Part shown: one piece after another, positions 25,125-33,138 of the stretch
Layout of the letters: each line of letters begins with the position of its first letter
Numbering within the stretch: position 1 is the first letter of the stretch
Source of the DNA: JBBIOI01 sp037443425
Lineage (GTDB): Bacteria > Desulfobacterota > BSN033 > UBA1163
Assembly (NCBI GenBank): GCA_037443425.1
Contig: JBBIOI010000024.1
Location: forward strand, 1 to 33,865
Direction of reading: 5' to 3'
Length of the DNA stretch: 33,865 bases
Notes under the pieces: generated by a model
Told to the model about the DNA's origin: nothing
The model's database searches: none
What the model saw: only the letters and a program-made list of their open reading frames with translations
Made by a program: the position numbers and the translations under genes

Positions 25125-26201
25125 TTAAATTTCAATTAGTTCCTTAGGAAGATATGTCAATATTTCAGATCCATTTGATGTCACAAGGACCATATCTTCG
25201 ATTCTTATTCCTCCCCATTCAGGAATATATATACCAGGCTCTACAGTAAATACCATTCCTTCTTTAAGAATATCATTATTCTCCCAGTTTATAGTTGGAT
25301 CTTCATGGACTGAGAGTCCTATCCCATGGCCCAAACCATGACCAAAATAATCTCCATATCCATAACTGATTATGTGACTTCTTGCAATCTCGTCAAGTTT
25401 GAATATAGATATTCCTGGACGAATATAATCGATTGCCTTTTTAAGGGAATCTTTAACTATGTTGTAAATTTTTTTATGCTCATCTGTTGCCTTTCCAAAA
25501 ATAATTGTACGAGTTTGATCAGAATAGTACCCCTCAAATCCAGCACCGAAATCGATTAATATAAGGTCTCCTTTCTCTATAGGTTTATTACTTGCCCTTC
25601 CATGTGGGAGTGAAGATCTTTTTCCTGATGCAACGATAATATCAAATCCTACTGCATGGGCTCCATTTTTTTTCATATAAAATTCCATTTCTATTGCAAT
25701 ATCCCTTTCTGAAATACCTTCTTTAATCATTCCTATTACATGTTCAAATGCCTTTGAAGAGATATTGATTGAAGTCTTTATAAGGTTTAATTCAGTATCA
25801 TCCTTTATTGCCCTTAGATTTTTTATCTCATCTTCAAGAGGTATAAATTTTATATTTTCTTCGAGTTTTTTAAAAAGAGAATTGTAAAAAGAGAATGTAA
25901 TCGAGTTTGACTCAAAGCCTAAGGTTTTAAGTCTCAGATCTAAAATTAGCGAGCAGATACCGTCAACCTTTTTCTTATATTTAATAATCCTTGCATCCTT
26001 TACCTCCTGTTCTGCCTGAATCCAGTATCGAGAATCTGAAAGAAAGAATGTATCTTTTTGTGTAAAGAGAAGAAGACCGTCACTTCCAGTAAATCCACAA
26101 AGATAACGAATATTTTCTAAGCTGGTAAAGACAATTGCATCGAGATTTAATGAAGAAATGATCTTTTTAACCTTTTCCTTTCGTTTCTCATAAACGTTCA
26201 T
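25125..26201 (-). CDS. M24B metallopeptidase (Xaa-Pro aminopeptidase/dipeptidase type)
   Basis: This 358-residue cytoplasmic peptidase has the pita-bread fold and should remove N-terminal residues before proline. An N-terminal creatinase-like domain (about 1-125; LDAIVFTSLENIRYLCGFTG) precedes the catalytic domain. The metal-site residues are visible: two Asp in LIDFGAGFEGYYSDQTRT, His in FGHGLGHGIGLSVHEDP, Glu in VFTVEPGIYIP and Glu in GGIRIEDMVLV. The length matches bacterial PepQ/YpdF-type enzymes (about 355-360). The start overlaps the stop of the upstream TPR gene by 14 nt, so the two are coupled. Confidence 0.92.
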   Translation of the reverse strand: MNVYEKRKEKVKKIISSLNLDAIVFTSLENIRYLCGFTGSDGLLLFTQKDTFFLSDSRYWIQAEQEVKDARIIKYKKKVDGICSLILDLRLKTLGFESNSITFSFYNSLFKKLEENIKFIPLEDEIKNLRAIKDDTELNLIKTSINISSKAFEHVIGMIKEGISERDIAIEMEFYMKKNGAHAVGFDIIVASGKRSSLPHGRASNKPIEKGDLILIDFGAGFEGYYSDQTRTIIFGKATDEHKKIYNIVKDSLKKAIDYIRPGISIFKLDEIARSHIISYGYGDYFGHGLGHGIGLSVHEDPTINWENNDILKEGMVFTVEPGIYIPEWGGIRIEDMVLVTSNGSEILTYLPKELIEI

Positions 26202-26439
26202 TGATTTTCTTTCTTTTTTCTATATTTTCCAACCATCTTTTAAGTGTATTTAATATTTCCTCTTTTGAGGATAGATTTTTTGAATCCTTCAGTCTCTTTT
26301 CTAACTCATTAAGTCTCTTTACAATTTCCTGATCCTCAGGATTTTTTTGATGCAGTATTCTATATATTTCGTATGCTTCTTTAAAGTGGCCCTGCATTAA
26401 ATAAATCTCTGCTAATGTCTTTGTAATAATCTTTACCAT
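26188..26439 (-). CDS. Small TPR-like protein
   Basis: This 83-residue protein starts with one TPR-like helix pair (LAEIYLMQGHFKEAYEIYRI, LHQKNPEDQEIV) and continues in a charged helix, likely coiled coil (RLNELEKRLKD, LKRWLENIEKRKK). A protein-interaction role is likely. It is the first gene of the minus-strand trio and overlaps the peptidase gene by 14 nt. The start at ATG 26437-26439 has no strong ribosome site. Confidence 0.75.
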   Translation of the reverse strand: MVKIITKTLAEIYLMQGHFKEAYEIYRILHQKNPEDQEIVKRLNELEKRLKDSKNLSSKEEILNTLKRWLENIEKRKKINERL

Positions 26440-26457
26440 AGATTTAAAACTGATAAA

Positions 26458-26486
26458 AAAATAGAAAATATCCTTTCAAAAGTCAA
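26458..26486 (-). promoter_or_regulatory. Candidate promoter of the TPR-peptidase unit
   Basis: On the minus strand, TTGACT (26481-26486), 17-nt spacer, TATTTT (26458-26463), about 20 nt before the start codon. It abuts intergenic repeat copy 5. Confidence 0.4.
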
Positions 26487-26494
26487 CCCCCAAA

Positions 26495-26763
26495 AAAGAG
26501 ACCTCTGAAAATCCGACTTTAAAAGACTGGGGAGGTGAGGTTCAAAATAGGTTTTTTTAACAGTCATTGCGAGCCCGAAGGGCGTGGCAATCTTATAGGT
26601 TTCTTGTTTAGCTCCGGATAAAAATTTGAAAGAGATTGCTTCGGCTTCGCGTCGCAATGACCATCTGGGATCCTTATTAATTAATTTTTATCAAATAATA
26701 TGGGTTTAGCTATCATAATGACCCCACCTTGCCTCCCCTTTTCTTAAGTGGAGGTATGGAGGA
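26495..26763 (+). repeat. Intergenic repeat copy 5, compound
   Basis: Four shared blocks lie in a row. GAGACCTCTGAAAA (from 26498) and GACTGGGGAGGTGAGGTTCA (from 26525) match copy 1. TCATTGCGAGCCCGAAGGGC (from 26563) with the following 50 nt matches copy 2. An inverted GAGATTGCTTCGGCTTCG and an inverted CTCCACTTAAG-type block match 8520-8600. This accounts for most of the 26440-26868 spacer; the remainder is the divergent promoters. Confidence 0.8.
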
Positions 26764-26809
26764 TAGTATATTCAAGGGCTTGAAAAATCTTTAAAACCAT
26801 GGGATATTA

Positions 26810-26838
26810 TTGACATTGTGGATATTTTAAAATAATAT
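26810..26838 (+). promoter_or_regulatory. Promoter of the aminotransferase-serA operon
   Basis: TTGACA (26810-26815), 17-nt spacer, TAATAT (26833-26838). The start codon lies 30 nt further, after an AGGAG ribosome site. Confidence 0.7.
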
Positions 26839-26868
26839 TATGATATTATTTAAATAGGAGAGTTTTAA

Positions 26869-28011
26869 ATGGAAAAGAAATATCTATTTTCACCAGGACC
26901 GACCATGTTGCCTCCAGAGGTACAGCTTAAGATGGCTGAACCAATTATGCATCATCGTGAGCCAGAGTTCGAAAAGATCTTTTCCGAGATAAGAGAGGGG
27001 CTCAAATACCTGTTTCAAACGAAGAACGAGGTCCTGATTTTTACCTCATCAGGTACAGGGGCTATGGAGGGTGCTGTTTCAAATATCCTCTCAAAGGGCG
27101 ATAAAGCCCTTGTAATTCGAGGAGGTAAATTCGGTGAGAGGTGGGGTGAGATCTGTAAGGCCTATGGTATAGAATTCATTCCAATAGATGTCGAATGGGG
27201 TCGTGCAGTGGAACCCGAGTGGGTGGAAGAGGCCCTAAACTCAGATCCTTCAATACGTGCTGTATACACCCAGGCAAGTGAGACTTCAACAGGAGTTAAA
27301 CACCCGATTAAGGAGATTGCTGAGATTGTAAAAAAATATGACGACAAGGTTATAGTGGTAGATGCGATTACAGGGATTGGAGTATTTAACATCCCAATGG
27401 ATGAATGGGGACTCGATGTAGTGATCAGTGGTTCACAAAAGGCATTAATGCTTCCTCCTGGTCTATCTTTTGTGGCCCTAAGTGATAAAGCATGGAGATT
27501 TGTTGAGAGGTCTGATCTACCGAAATATTATTTCGATTTTAAAAAGGAATTAAAATCAATAAAAAAGAATCAAAGCTCATATACCCCGGCAATCTCCCTT
27601 TTTATTGGTTTGAGAGAGACATTAAATATGATTCGGAAAGAAGGATTGGAAAGGGTATTCGAAAGGCATGAAAGACTTGCTCGTGCTACAAGAGAGGCTA
27701 TAAAGGCTTTAGGCCTTGAACTTTTTGCGCCTGATTCACCAAGTAACGCTGTTACAGCAGTAAAGATACCCGAGGGTATAGATGGAGAAAGATTGAAGCA
27801 CCTTTTCTTCGAAAGGTTTGGTATAACAGTAGCAGAAGGACAGGATAGGGCAAAAGGGAAGATAATAAGAATTGCACATCTCGGCTATTATGATAAGCTG
27901 GATATGGTTATGGTCATTTCAGCGCTTGAGATGCTCCTGAAAGAGATGGGTTACTCTTTTAAACTTGGGACGGGGGTTGCAAAGTTAGAAGAGGTCTTAA
28001 TGGGGGGATAA
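26869..28011 (+). CDS. Class V aminotransferase, probable phosphoserine aminotransferase
   Basis: This 380-residue PLP enzyme belongs to the alanine-glyoxylate/serine-pyruvate aminotransferase group. Features are FSPGPTMLPPEVQ at the N-terminus, TSSGTGAMEGAVSN, QASETSTGVKHP, VVDAITGIG and the PLP lysine Lys191 in VISGSQKALMLPPG. Because serA follows 21 nt downstream, its likely job is the second step of serine synthesis, 3-phosphohydroxypyruvate to phosphoserine, as in organisms using this non-classical form instead of SerC. The alternative, glyoxylate transamination, cannot be excluded by sequence. An AGGAG ribosome site precedes the ATG. Confidence 0.88.
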   Translation: MEKKYLFSPGPTMLPPEVQLKMAEPIMHHREPEFEKIFSEIREGLKYLFQTKNEVLIFTSSGTGAMEGAVSNILSKGDKALVIRGGKFGERWGEICKAYGIEFIPIDVEWGRAVEPEWVEEALNSDPSIRAVYTQASETSTGVKHPIKEIAEIVKKYDDKVIVVDAITGIGVFNIPMDEWGLDVVISGSQKALMLPPGLSFVALSDKAWRFVERSDLPKYYFDFKKELKSIKKNQSSYTPAISLFIGLRETLNMIRKEGLERVFERHERLARATREAIKALGLELFAPDSPSNAVTAVKIPEGIDGERLKHLFFERFGITVAEGQDRAKGKIIRIAHLGYYDKLDMVMVISALEMLLKEMGYSFKLGTGVAKLEEVLMGG

Positions 28012-28032
28012 TAAAGATTGGAGGAGATTTTG

Positions 28033-29625
28033 ATGCAAGATATAAAAAAGGTGTTGATCTGTGATCCCCTATCGCAAAAGGGACTCGAAATCTTAGAAAA
28101 GGCAAAGGACATTAAGTATGATATAAAGATAGGTTTATCACCTGACGAACTAAAGGAAATCGTTCCAGAATACGATGCCTTAATCATTAGGAGTGAGACA
28201 AAACTTAAAAGGGATATCATTGAAAGGGCAGACCGATTAAAGGTTATTGGAAGGGCAGGCATCGGTCTTGACAATCTTGATCTTGAGGCAGCAACAAAAA
28301 AGGGTATCATTGTAATGAATACCCCTCAGGAGAATGCAATTGCAGCAGCCGAGCATACGATCGCAATGATGCTTGCCATATCGAGAAAGATTCCTCAAGC
28401 TAATGCATCAATGAAGGCGGGTAAATGGGAAAAAAGAAAGTTTATGGGCGTTGAGCTTTATAAAAAGACCCTCGGGATCATAGGTGTAGGGGTAATCGGG
28501 ACGATTGTTGCTGACAGGGCTCGTGGGCTTAAGATGAAGGTTATTGGTTATGACCCCTATCTTTCAAAAGAGGTTGCAGAAAAGAAGGGTGTAGAACTTG
28601 TCTCGTTTGATGAACTACTCAAAAACTCAGATTTTATAAGTATTCATACCCCATTAACAGAGGAGACGCGGAATTTAATTGAAAAGAATGCATTTGATAA
28701 GATGAAAGATGGGGTGATTATTATTAACTGTGCTCGTGGTGGAATTATTAATGAAAAAGATCTTTATGATGCCATAAAGAAAGGGAAGGTTGCAGGGGCG
28801 GCCCTGGATGTTTTTGAAAAAGAGCCTGCGATTGGAAATCCCCTTCTTGAACTTGACGAGGTTATAGGAACACCACATCTCGGGGCTGCAACTGAAGAGG
28901 CACAAGAAAATGTCGCAATTGCCATTGCCCAGCAGGTTGTGGACTATTTTACTACAGGAGAGGCAAGAAATGCTGTTAACATGCCAGTTGTGAGCCCAGA
29001 AATTCTTCCATTAATCAAGCCTTATTTACGTTTGGCAGAGAAACTCGGAAGTTTCTTAGCCCAAATCTCTAATTATGCAATTGAGGAGGTTTTGATTGAG
29101 TACCATGGAGAGGTAATAGAGTATGGGACAAAGCCACTTACGATTTCAGTATTAAAAGGGTTACTAACACCATTTGTAGGGGAAACTGTAAATTTTGTTA
29201 ATGCTCCTGTAATAGCAAAGGAGAGAGGTATAAGGGTAGTAGAGTCTATAAGGGGCCAGGCAGAAGACTTTACAAGCCTTATAGCACTTACCGTGAAGTC
29301 TAAGATGGAGGAGAATTATATTGCAGGCACACTTTTTGGAAAAAAGGAGTTAAGGATTGTTAAATTGAATGATTTTTTTATCGAGGCAATCCCGGAAGGT
29401 TATATCCTCTTGGTTAATAATTATGATAGACCTGGTGTGATTGGAAATATAGGTACAGCACTTGGTAGCCGAAATATCAATATTGCAACAATGCAATTTG
29501 GTCGTGATCGAATGGGTGGGAGGGCAATATCTTTACTTCATCTTGACTCTCCACTCCCTCCAGGGATGCTCGGAGAGATTTTAAGATTGCCAAACATCAT
29601 ATCTGTTCGTCAGATTCAGCTTTAA
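28033..29625 (+). CDS. serA: D-3-phosphoglycerate dehydrogenase with ASB and ACT domains
   Basis: This 530-residue enzyme catalyses the first committed step of serine synthesis, oxidizing 3-phosphoglycerate with NAD. ATG 28033 is chosen because GGAGGAGA lies directly before it; a TTG at 28018 would precede that site. The substrate-binding domain (IIRSETKLKRDII) surrounds a Rossmann domain with GIIGVGVIGTIVADRARGL and NCARGGIINEKDL, and the catalytic His is in GTPHLGAATEEAQ. After it come an ASB-type domain and a C-terminal ACT domain (about 455-530; LLVNNYDRPGVIGNIGTALG) that usually senses serine. This is the long form. Confidence 0.96.
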   Translation: MQDIKKVLICDPLSQKGLEILEKAKDIKYDIKIGLSPDELKEIVPEYDALIIRSETKLKRDIIERADRLKVIGRAGIGLDNLDLEAATKKGIIVMNTPQENAIAAAEHTIAMMLAISRKIPQANASMKAGKWEKRKFMGVELYKKTLGIIGVGVIGTIVADRARGLKMKVIGYDPYLSKEVAEKKGVELVSFDELLKNSDFISIHTPLTEETRNLIEKNAFDKMKDGVIIINCARGGIINEKDLYDAIKKGKVAGAALDVFEKEPAIGNPLLELDEVIGTPHLGAATEEAQENVAIAIAQQVVDYFTTGEARNAVNMPVVSPEILPLIKPYLRLAEKLGSFLAQISNYAIEEVLIEYHGEVIEYGTKPLTISVLKGLLTPFVGETVNFVNAPVIAKERGIRVVESIRGQAEDFTSLIALTVKSKMEENYIAGTLFGKKELRIVKLNDFFIEAIPEGYILLVNNYDRPGVIGNIGTALGSRNINIATMQFGRDRMGGRAISLLHLDSPLPPGMLGEILRLPNIISVRQIQL

Positions 29626-29661
29626 AAAATAATTTTCAAATTGAATCTCTGGAGAAAAAAT

Positions 29662-30960
29662 ATGGCTAATGTTGTGATTGTTGGTGCACAATGGGGAGAT
29701 GAGGGAAAAGGCAAGATTGTAGACCTTTTGACTCAATATGCTGATATAGTCGTCCGATTTCAGGGAGGAAGTAATGCAGGTCACACGATTGTCTTAAAAG
29801 GAGAAAAATTTGTTTTTCATCTCATACCTTCAGGAATCCTTTATGAAAATAAGAAGTGTATAATTGGTAATGGGGTTGTATTGGATCCAGCAGTTTTACT
29901 CGATGAGATTGACCAGCTTAAAAAGAGGGGATACTTTAAAGATGATTCTCAGTTACTTATAAGCGAAGAGAGTCATATCATCTTGCCATATCACAGAAGG
30001 ATTGATGTTGCGAGAGAAAAGATTTTTAAGATAGGGACAACCGGTCGTGGAATAGGTCCAGCTTATGAAGATAAAGTGGCCAGATGCGGGATAAGGATGG
30101 CTGATCTTCTTGACGAACGGGTATTTAGGAGAAAACTTGAAGAGAATATTGCACAAAAAAATTTGTATTTAATTCAAATACTGAAGGAAGAAGGATTTGA
30201 ATTTTCTAAGATTTTTGATGAATATATGAGTTTTAAGAAAAAGCTCGAAAAATACGTTGCAAATACATCACTTATACTTTATGAAGAAATTCAGAAGGGG
30301 AGAAATATTTTATTTGAAGGGGCTCAAGGGACTTTACTCGACCTTGACCATGGAACATATCCGTATGTTACAGCTTCAAATACGGTTGCTGGAAATGCAT
30401 GTGCAGGGGCAGGAATTGGTCCAACCATGATACATTCTGTAATTGGTGTTGCAAAGGCTTATACCACAAGGGTAGGAGAGGGGCCATTCCCAACAGAGCT
30501 GAAAGATAAGTTGGGTGAGAGGATCAGAGAGAGGGGTGGAGAGTATGGTGCAACAACTGGAAGGCCAAGAAGATGTGGTTGGTTTGATGCAGTGGTAGTT
30601 AATCATTCTATAAGAATAAACGGAATAAAAGAAATGACAATTACAAAACTGGATGTATTAAATGAATTTGATAAGATTAAGGTTTGTGTTGGATATCGTG
30701 TAAACGGAAAGGTTATAAACTATATCCCTGCTAATATTGAAATTTTAGAGAGATCTGAGCCAATTTATGAAGAACTTGATGGATGGAAGACAGAAATTAA
30801 AAATGCTCGAAGCTTTTCAGAACTTCCTTTAAACGCTCAGAAGTATATTCGAAGAATTGAAGAATTGATAAAAACAAAGATTACAATAATCTCAGTCGGA
30901 TCAGAAAGGGATGAAACAATAGAGGTTAGAAATCCTTTTGTAAGAGATTTAGGAAAGTGA
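29662..30960 (+). CDS. purA: Adenylosuccinate synthetase
   Basis: This 432-residue GTP-dependent enzyme makes adenylosuccinate from IMP and aspartate in AMP synthesis. The start at ATG 29662 follows TGGAGAAAA; upstream TTG 29641 is less likely. Diagnostic motifs are VVIVGAQWGDEGKGKIVDLL (P-loop-like), QGGSNAGHTIV, GTTGRGIGPAYEDK, LFEGAQGTLLDLDHGTYP, TRVGEGPFPTEL and GATTGRPRRCGWFD. It lies 36 nt after serA in the same orientation and is probably cotranscribed. The length matches the family. Confidence 0.97.
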   Translation: MANVVIVGAQWGDEGKGKIVDLLTQYADIVVRFQGGSNAGHTIVLKGEKFVFHLIPSGILYENKKCIIGNGVVLDPAVLLDEIDQLKKRGYFKDDSQLLISEESHIILPYHRRIDVAREKIFKIGTTGRGIGPAYEDKVARCGIRMADLLDERVFRRKLEENIAQKNLYLIQILKEEGFEFSKIFDEYMSFKKKLEKYVANTSLILYEEIQKGRNILFEGAQGTLLDLDHGTYPYVTASNTVAGNACAGAGIGPTMIHSVIGVAKAYTTRVGEGPFPTELKDKLGERIRERGGEYGATTGRPRRCGWFDAVVVNHSIRINGIKEMTITKLDVLNEFDKIKVCVGYRVNGKVINYIPANIEILERSEPIYEELDGWKTEIKNARSFSELPLNAQKYIRRIEELIKTKITIISVGSERDETIEVRNPFVRDLGK

Positions 30961-30963
30961 TTC

Positions 30964-30992
30964 TTGACAAATGGAAGTATAATCTCTTAATT
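30964..30992 (+). promoter_or_regulatory. Candidate promoter of the tRNA-Lys/tRNA-Glu pair
   Basis: TTGACA (30964-30969), 17-nt spacer, TTAATT (30987-30992), 12 nt before tRNA-Lys. It starts immediately after the purA stop. Confidence 0.45.
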
Positions 30993-31004
30993 TTAAATTA
31001 TTTA

Positions 31005-31080
31005 GGGCCGTTAACTCAGGAGGTAGAGTATCTGCCTTTTAAGCAGAGAGTCGCTGGTTCGAGTCCAGTACGGCCCACCA
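31005..31080 (+). tRNA. tRNA-Lys (anticodon TTT)
   Basis: Acceptor GGGCCGT pairs with ACGGCCC; the anticodon stem TCTGC/GCAGA encloses loop CTTTTAA with TTT at 31038-31040; T-arm GGTTCGAGTCC; CCA is encoded at 31078-31080. 76 nt. Confidence 0.97.
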
Positions 31081-31083
31081 TAA

Positions 31084-31161
31084 GTCCCCATCGTCTAGCC
31101 AGGCCAAGGACACCGGCCTTTCACGCCGGCAACAGGGGTTCAAATCCCCTTGGGGACGCCA
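31084..31161 (+). tRNA. tRNA-Glu (anticodon TTC)
   Basis: Acceptor GTCCCCA pairs with TGGGGAC; anticodon stem CCGGC/GCCGG with loop CTTTCAC and TTC at 31120-31122; CCA encoded at 31159-31161. 78 nt, 3 nt after tRNA-Lys, so both come from one transcript. Confidence 0.97.
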
Positions 31162-31169
31162 TGAAAAAT

Positions 31170-31204
31170 AAAAGGGTTAGGCAATTTGCCTAACCCTTTT
31201 AGTT
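31170..31204 (+). terminator. Intrinsic terminator after the tRNA pair
   Basis: A perfect palindrome of 15-nt arms around one T (AAAAGGGTTAGGCAA...) is followed by TTTTAGTT. The practical hairpin is GGGTTAGGC with an AATTT loop. Flanking A and T runs let it work in both directions. The spacer 31203-31672 after it is very AT-rich and holds no gene I can support. Confidence 0.85.
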
Positions 31205-31616
31205 ATAAATTTAGTATTAGCCTCCTATAAATTCATTCAAAAATATTTCTAAAAATTGTGATTTAAAAATTTTTTCCCCTTTGTTTAATTGGTGTATAGG
31301 ATTAAAATATCATTAAAATAACTATATGTTGTGGTTATCTTATCAAGTAATTGTTGTCTCAAGCACGCAATTTCTATTAAATTCTTTAATATCAAAAGAT
31401 TAGGTTTCCTCTTAACAATCGTTGTGGAAAAGGTGTTTAAATTTTTGTTTATTTTTATTAATGCATAAGTTTTTTTGCAGGATTCTTCAGATTGCCTATT
31501 TTTTAGGCAAAGAAAATCTTAAATAAAACAATAAGTTAATAATTTTTTATGCTTTACATCTTCAGAATGAAAATTTCCCCAACCTTTCAAGGATTCTTTA
31601 GAGGTCAAAGTTGTTA

Positions 31617-31645
31617 TTGACATGAAGCTGATCTCCTCTTATAAA
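31617..31645 (+). promoter_or_regulatory. Promoter of the PA2779-C39-TPR operon
   Basis: TTGACA (31617-31622), 17-nt spacer, TATAAA (31640-31645), 27 nt before the ATG. The ribosome site AGGAGGAGG (31662-31670) is unusually strong. Confidence 0.72.
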
Positions 31646-31672
31646 TTTAAAAAATAATATTAGGAGGAGGAG

Positions 31673-32068
31673 ATGCTGAAAAGATATTTTATTAAAATTT
31701 TATCATGTTATTTAGTTTTATCTGTTGTGGTTATTGGAACTTCTCAGAAATTGTTTGCTGGATTTTCACCTTCAGAGATAATTCCCAACCAGAAATTTGA
31801 TAGGTCTTCGGATATCAGAAAAATACAGAAGGTCCTAGAGATAAAAATGGTTGAAGAGAGATTGAAAGAATTGGGGTTTACACCGAGTGAAATCCAAAAA
31901 AGATTGGAACAACTTAGTGATGAGCAGATACATGAACTTGCACTTCATCTTGATCGGCTTCAAGTTGGGGGAGATGCTGGATGGGTAATTGTTTTTCTTT
32001 TGATCGCAATACTTGTAGTCCTTGTTCTTTATCTTTCAGGATACCGCATTGTTTTAAGAAGGGAATGA
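31673..32068 (+). CDS. PA2779-like membrane protein with double-glycine before C-terminal helix
   Basis: This 131-residue protein resembles the PA2779 family. An N-terminal hydrophobic segment (about 7-22) looks like a signal sequence or anchor, possibly cleaved after LFAG. A charged helical region follows (KVLEIKMVEERLKELGFTP, EIQKRLEQLSDEQIHELALH). Then comes LDRLQVGGD, with Gly99-Gly100, and directly after it a C-terminal membrane helix (about 104-125; VIVFLLIAILVVLVLYL) and a short basic tail. The charged core should face the periplasm. It is the first gene of a three-gene operon and overlaps the C39 peptidase start by ATGA. Its function is unknown; the GG followed by a hydrophobic peptide recalls C39 protease substrates. 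Confidence 0.8.
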   Translation: MLKRYFIKILSCYLVLSVVVIGTSQKLFAGFSPSEIIPNQKFDRSSDIRKIQKVLEIKMVEERLKELGFTPSEIQKRLEQLSDEQIHELALHLDRLQVGGDAGWVIVFLLIAILVVLVLYLSGYRIVLRRE

Positions 32069-32634
32069 GTAGTTTTGGGGGAAGAAAGTTTTTTCAGGTG
32101 TCCCTTAAAAATAAATTTTACATTTTAATTATAATAATCAATCTTTTTTTCAGCTGTTCTAAAGCGATTCTAACTCAAGAAGCTGTATTAGAGAAAATTA
32201 TTGAAAATGTACCATTCTATCCTCAAAAAGCTTATCAGTGTGGTCCTGCCTCTTTGGCAGGTGTACTAAATTATTGGGGGATAAATGTTTTACCTGATGA
32301 TATTTCTACTGAGATATATAGTTCTTCTGCTAAGGGAACATTGACATTGGATATGAAATTTTATGCTGAGAAGAGAGGTTTAAAAGCTCGAATATATAAA
32401 GGCAGTCTGACAGAAATTAAAGAAAAGATTGATTCAGGATATCCTCTGATTGTATTGGTTGATTTTGGGTTTTGGATTTTAAAAAAAAATCATTTCATGG
32501 TTATTACCGGGTATAATGTAAATGGAGTTATTGTAAATTCAGGTAAGGAGAGACAGAAGTTTATTCCTAAAGAAGAATTTTTAAAATCATGGGAGAAAAC
32601 AGGTTTCTGGACCCTTTTAATTACCCAAAAATAA
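32065..32634 (+). CDS. C39-like cysteine peptidase, predicted lipoprotein (PA2778-like)
   Basis: This 189-residue protein has a peptidase C39-like fold. The start ATG 32065 overlaps the preceding stop (ATGA) and has AAGAAGGG upstream; an earlier in-frame ATG at 31981 would lie deep in the upstream gene. The N-terminus ends at LFFSC31, a plausible but non-ideal lipobox. Catalytic candidates are Cys59 in YQCGPASLAGVLNYWG, His143 in KNHFMVITGYN and Asn158 in VIVNSG; the usual Asp after this Asn is replaced by Ser. Pseudomonas PA2778-type proteins, as I recall, carry a C39 domain plus TPRs; here the TPR part is a separate overlapping gene. Predicted location: membrane-attached, periplasmic side. 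Confidence 0.85.
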   Translation: MSSFGGRKFFQVSLKNKFYILIIIINLFFSCSKAILTQEAVLEKIIENVPFYPQKAYQCGPASLAGVLNYWGINVLPDDISTEIYSSSAKGTLTLDMKFYAEKRGLKARIYKGSLTEIKEKIDSGYPLIVLVDFGFWILKKNHFMVITGYNVNGVIVNSGKERQKFIPKEEFLKSWEKTGFWTLLITQK

Positions 32635-33107
32635 AAAGGAGTAAACTTTTTAGGATATTATTATCATTTCTTTTAATAATAATGATATCTTCAGGATGTT
32701 CTATGCCAAGAATAATTAAAGTTCAAGATCCTCTGACTCCAGAAGAACATTTGAATCTTGGAGTTGTGTATGAAAAGAAGGGTGAGTTTGATTTAGCAAT
32801 TCGTGAATATGAATTGGCAGCAAAGAAACTACCATTAGCATATTTATATTTAGGAAATATTTATTTTCTGAAAAATGAATTGGCGATAGCTGAGAAATAT
32901 TATAGAAAAACAATTAAAAAAGATCCTATGAATGCTGATGCTTACAATAATCTTGCATGGCTTTATTATATAAAGAAAGAGAATCTTGAAGAGGCAGAGA
33001 TACTTGCACAAACAGCCATTAGATTAAATTCTAAAAAAGAAAGTATTTATAAAGATACCCTTGAAAAGATTCAAGAATTAAAAAAGAGTTATTCTATTTT
33101 TAATTAA
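32589..33107 (+). CDS. TPR-repeat lipoprotein
   Basis: This 172-residue predicted lipoprotein has a signal segment ending ISSGC37SMP, a good lipobox. About three TPR units follow: EEHLNLGVVYEKKGEFDLAI, AYLYLGNIYFLKNELAIAEK and ADAYNNLAWLYYIKKENLEE. The ATG start at 32589 makes it overlap the peptidase gene by 46 nt. AAGGAG at 32636-32641 has no ATG, GTG or TTG at a suitable distance, so the upstream ATG is preferred although it adds about 18 residues before the signal segment. It probably scaffolds the C39 peptidase and the PA2779-like protein at the membrane. Confidence 0.87.
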   Translation: MGENRFLDPFNYPKIKRSKLFRILLSFLLIIMISSGCSMPRIIKVQDPLTPEEHLNLGVVYEKKGEFDLAIREYELAAKKLPLAYLYLGNIYFLKNELAIAEKYYRKTIKKDPMNADAYNNLAWLYYIKKENLEEAEILAQTAIRLNSKKESIYKDTLEKIQELKKSYSIFN

Positions 33108-33138
33108 ATCTAAGTAGTGAATTTTTTAAGAAAAATTT

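Noticed and set aside
26433..26657. Possible 74-residue minus-strand protein
   Set aside because: It is translated entirely from intergenic repeat copy 5 and has no family resemblance.
8274..26763. CRISPR array
   Set aside because: The repeats are dispersed kilobases apart, imperfect and inverted, with no regular spacers and no cas genes.
30957..31193. Possible 78-residue protein after purA
   Set aside because: It runs straight through tRNA-Lys and tRNA-Glu.
31492..31510. Second terminator hairpin
   Set aside because: The stem is 7 bp with a T loop and no U-tract follows on either strand.
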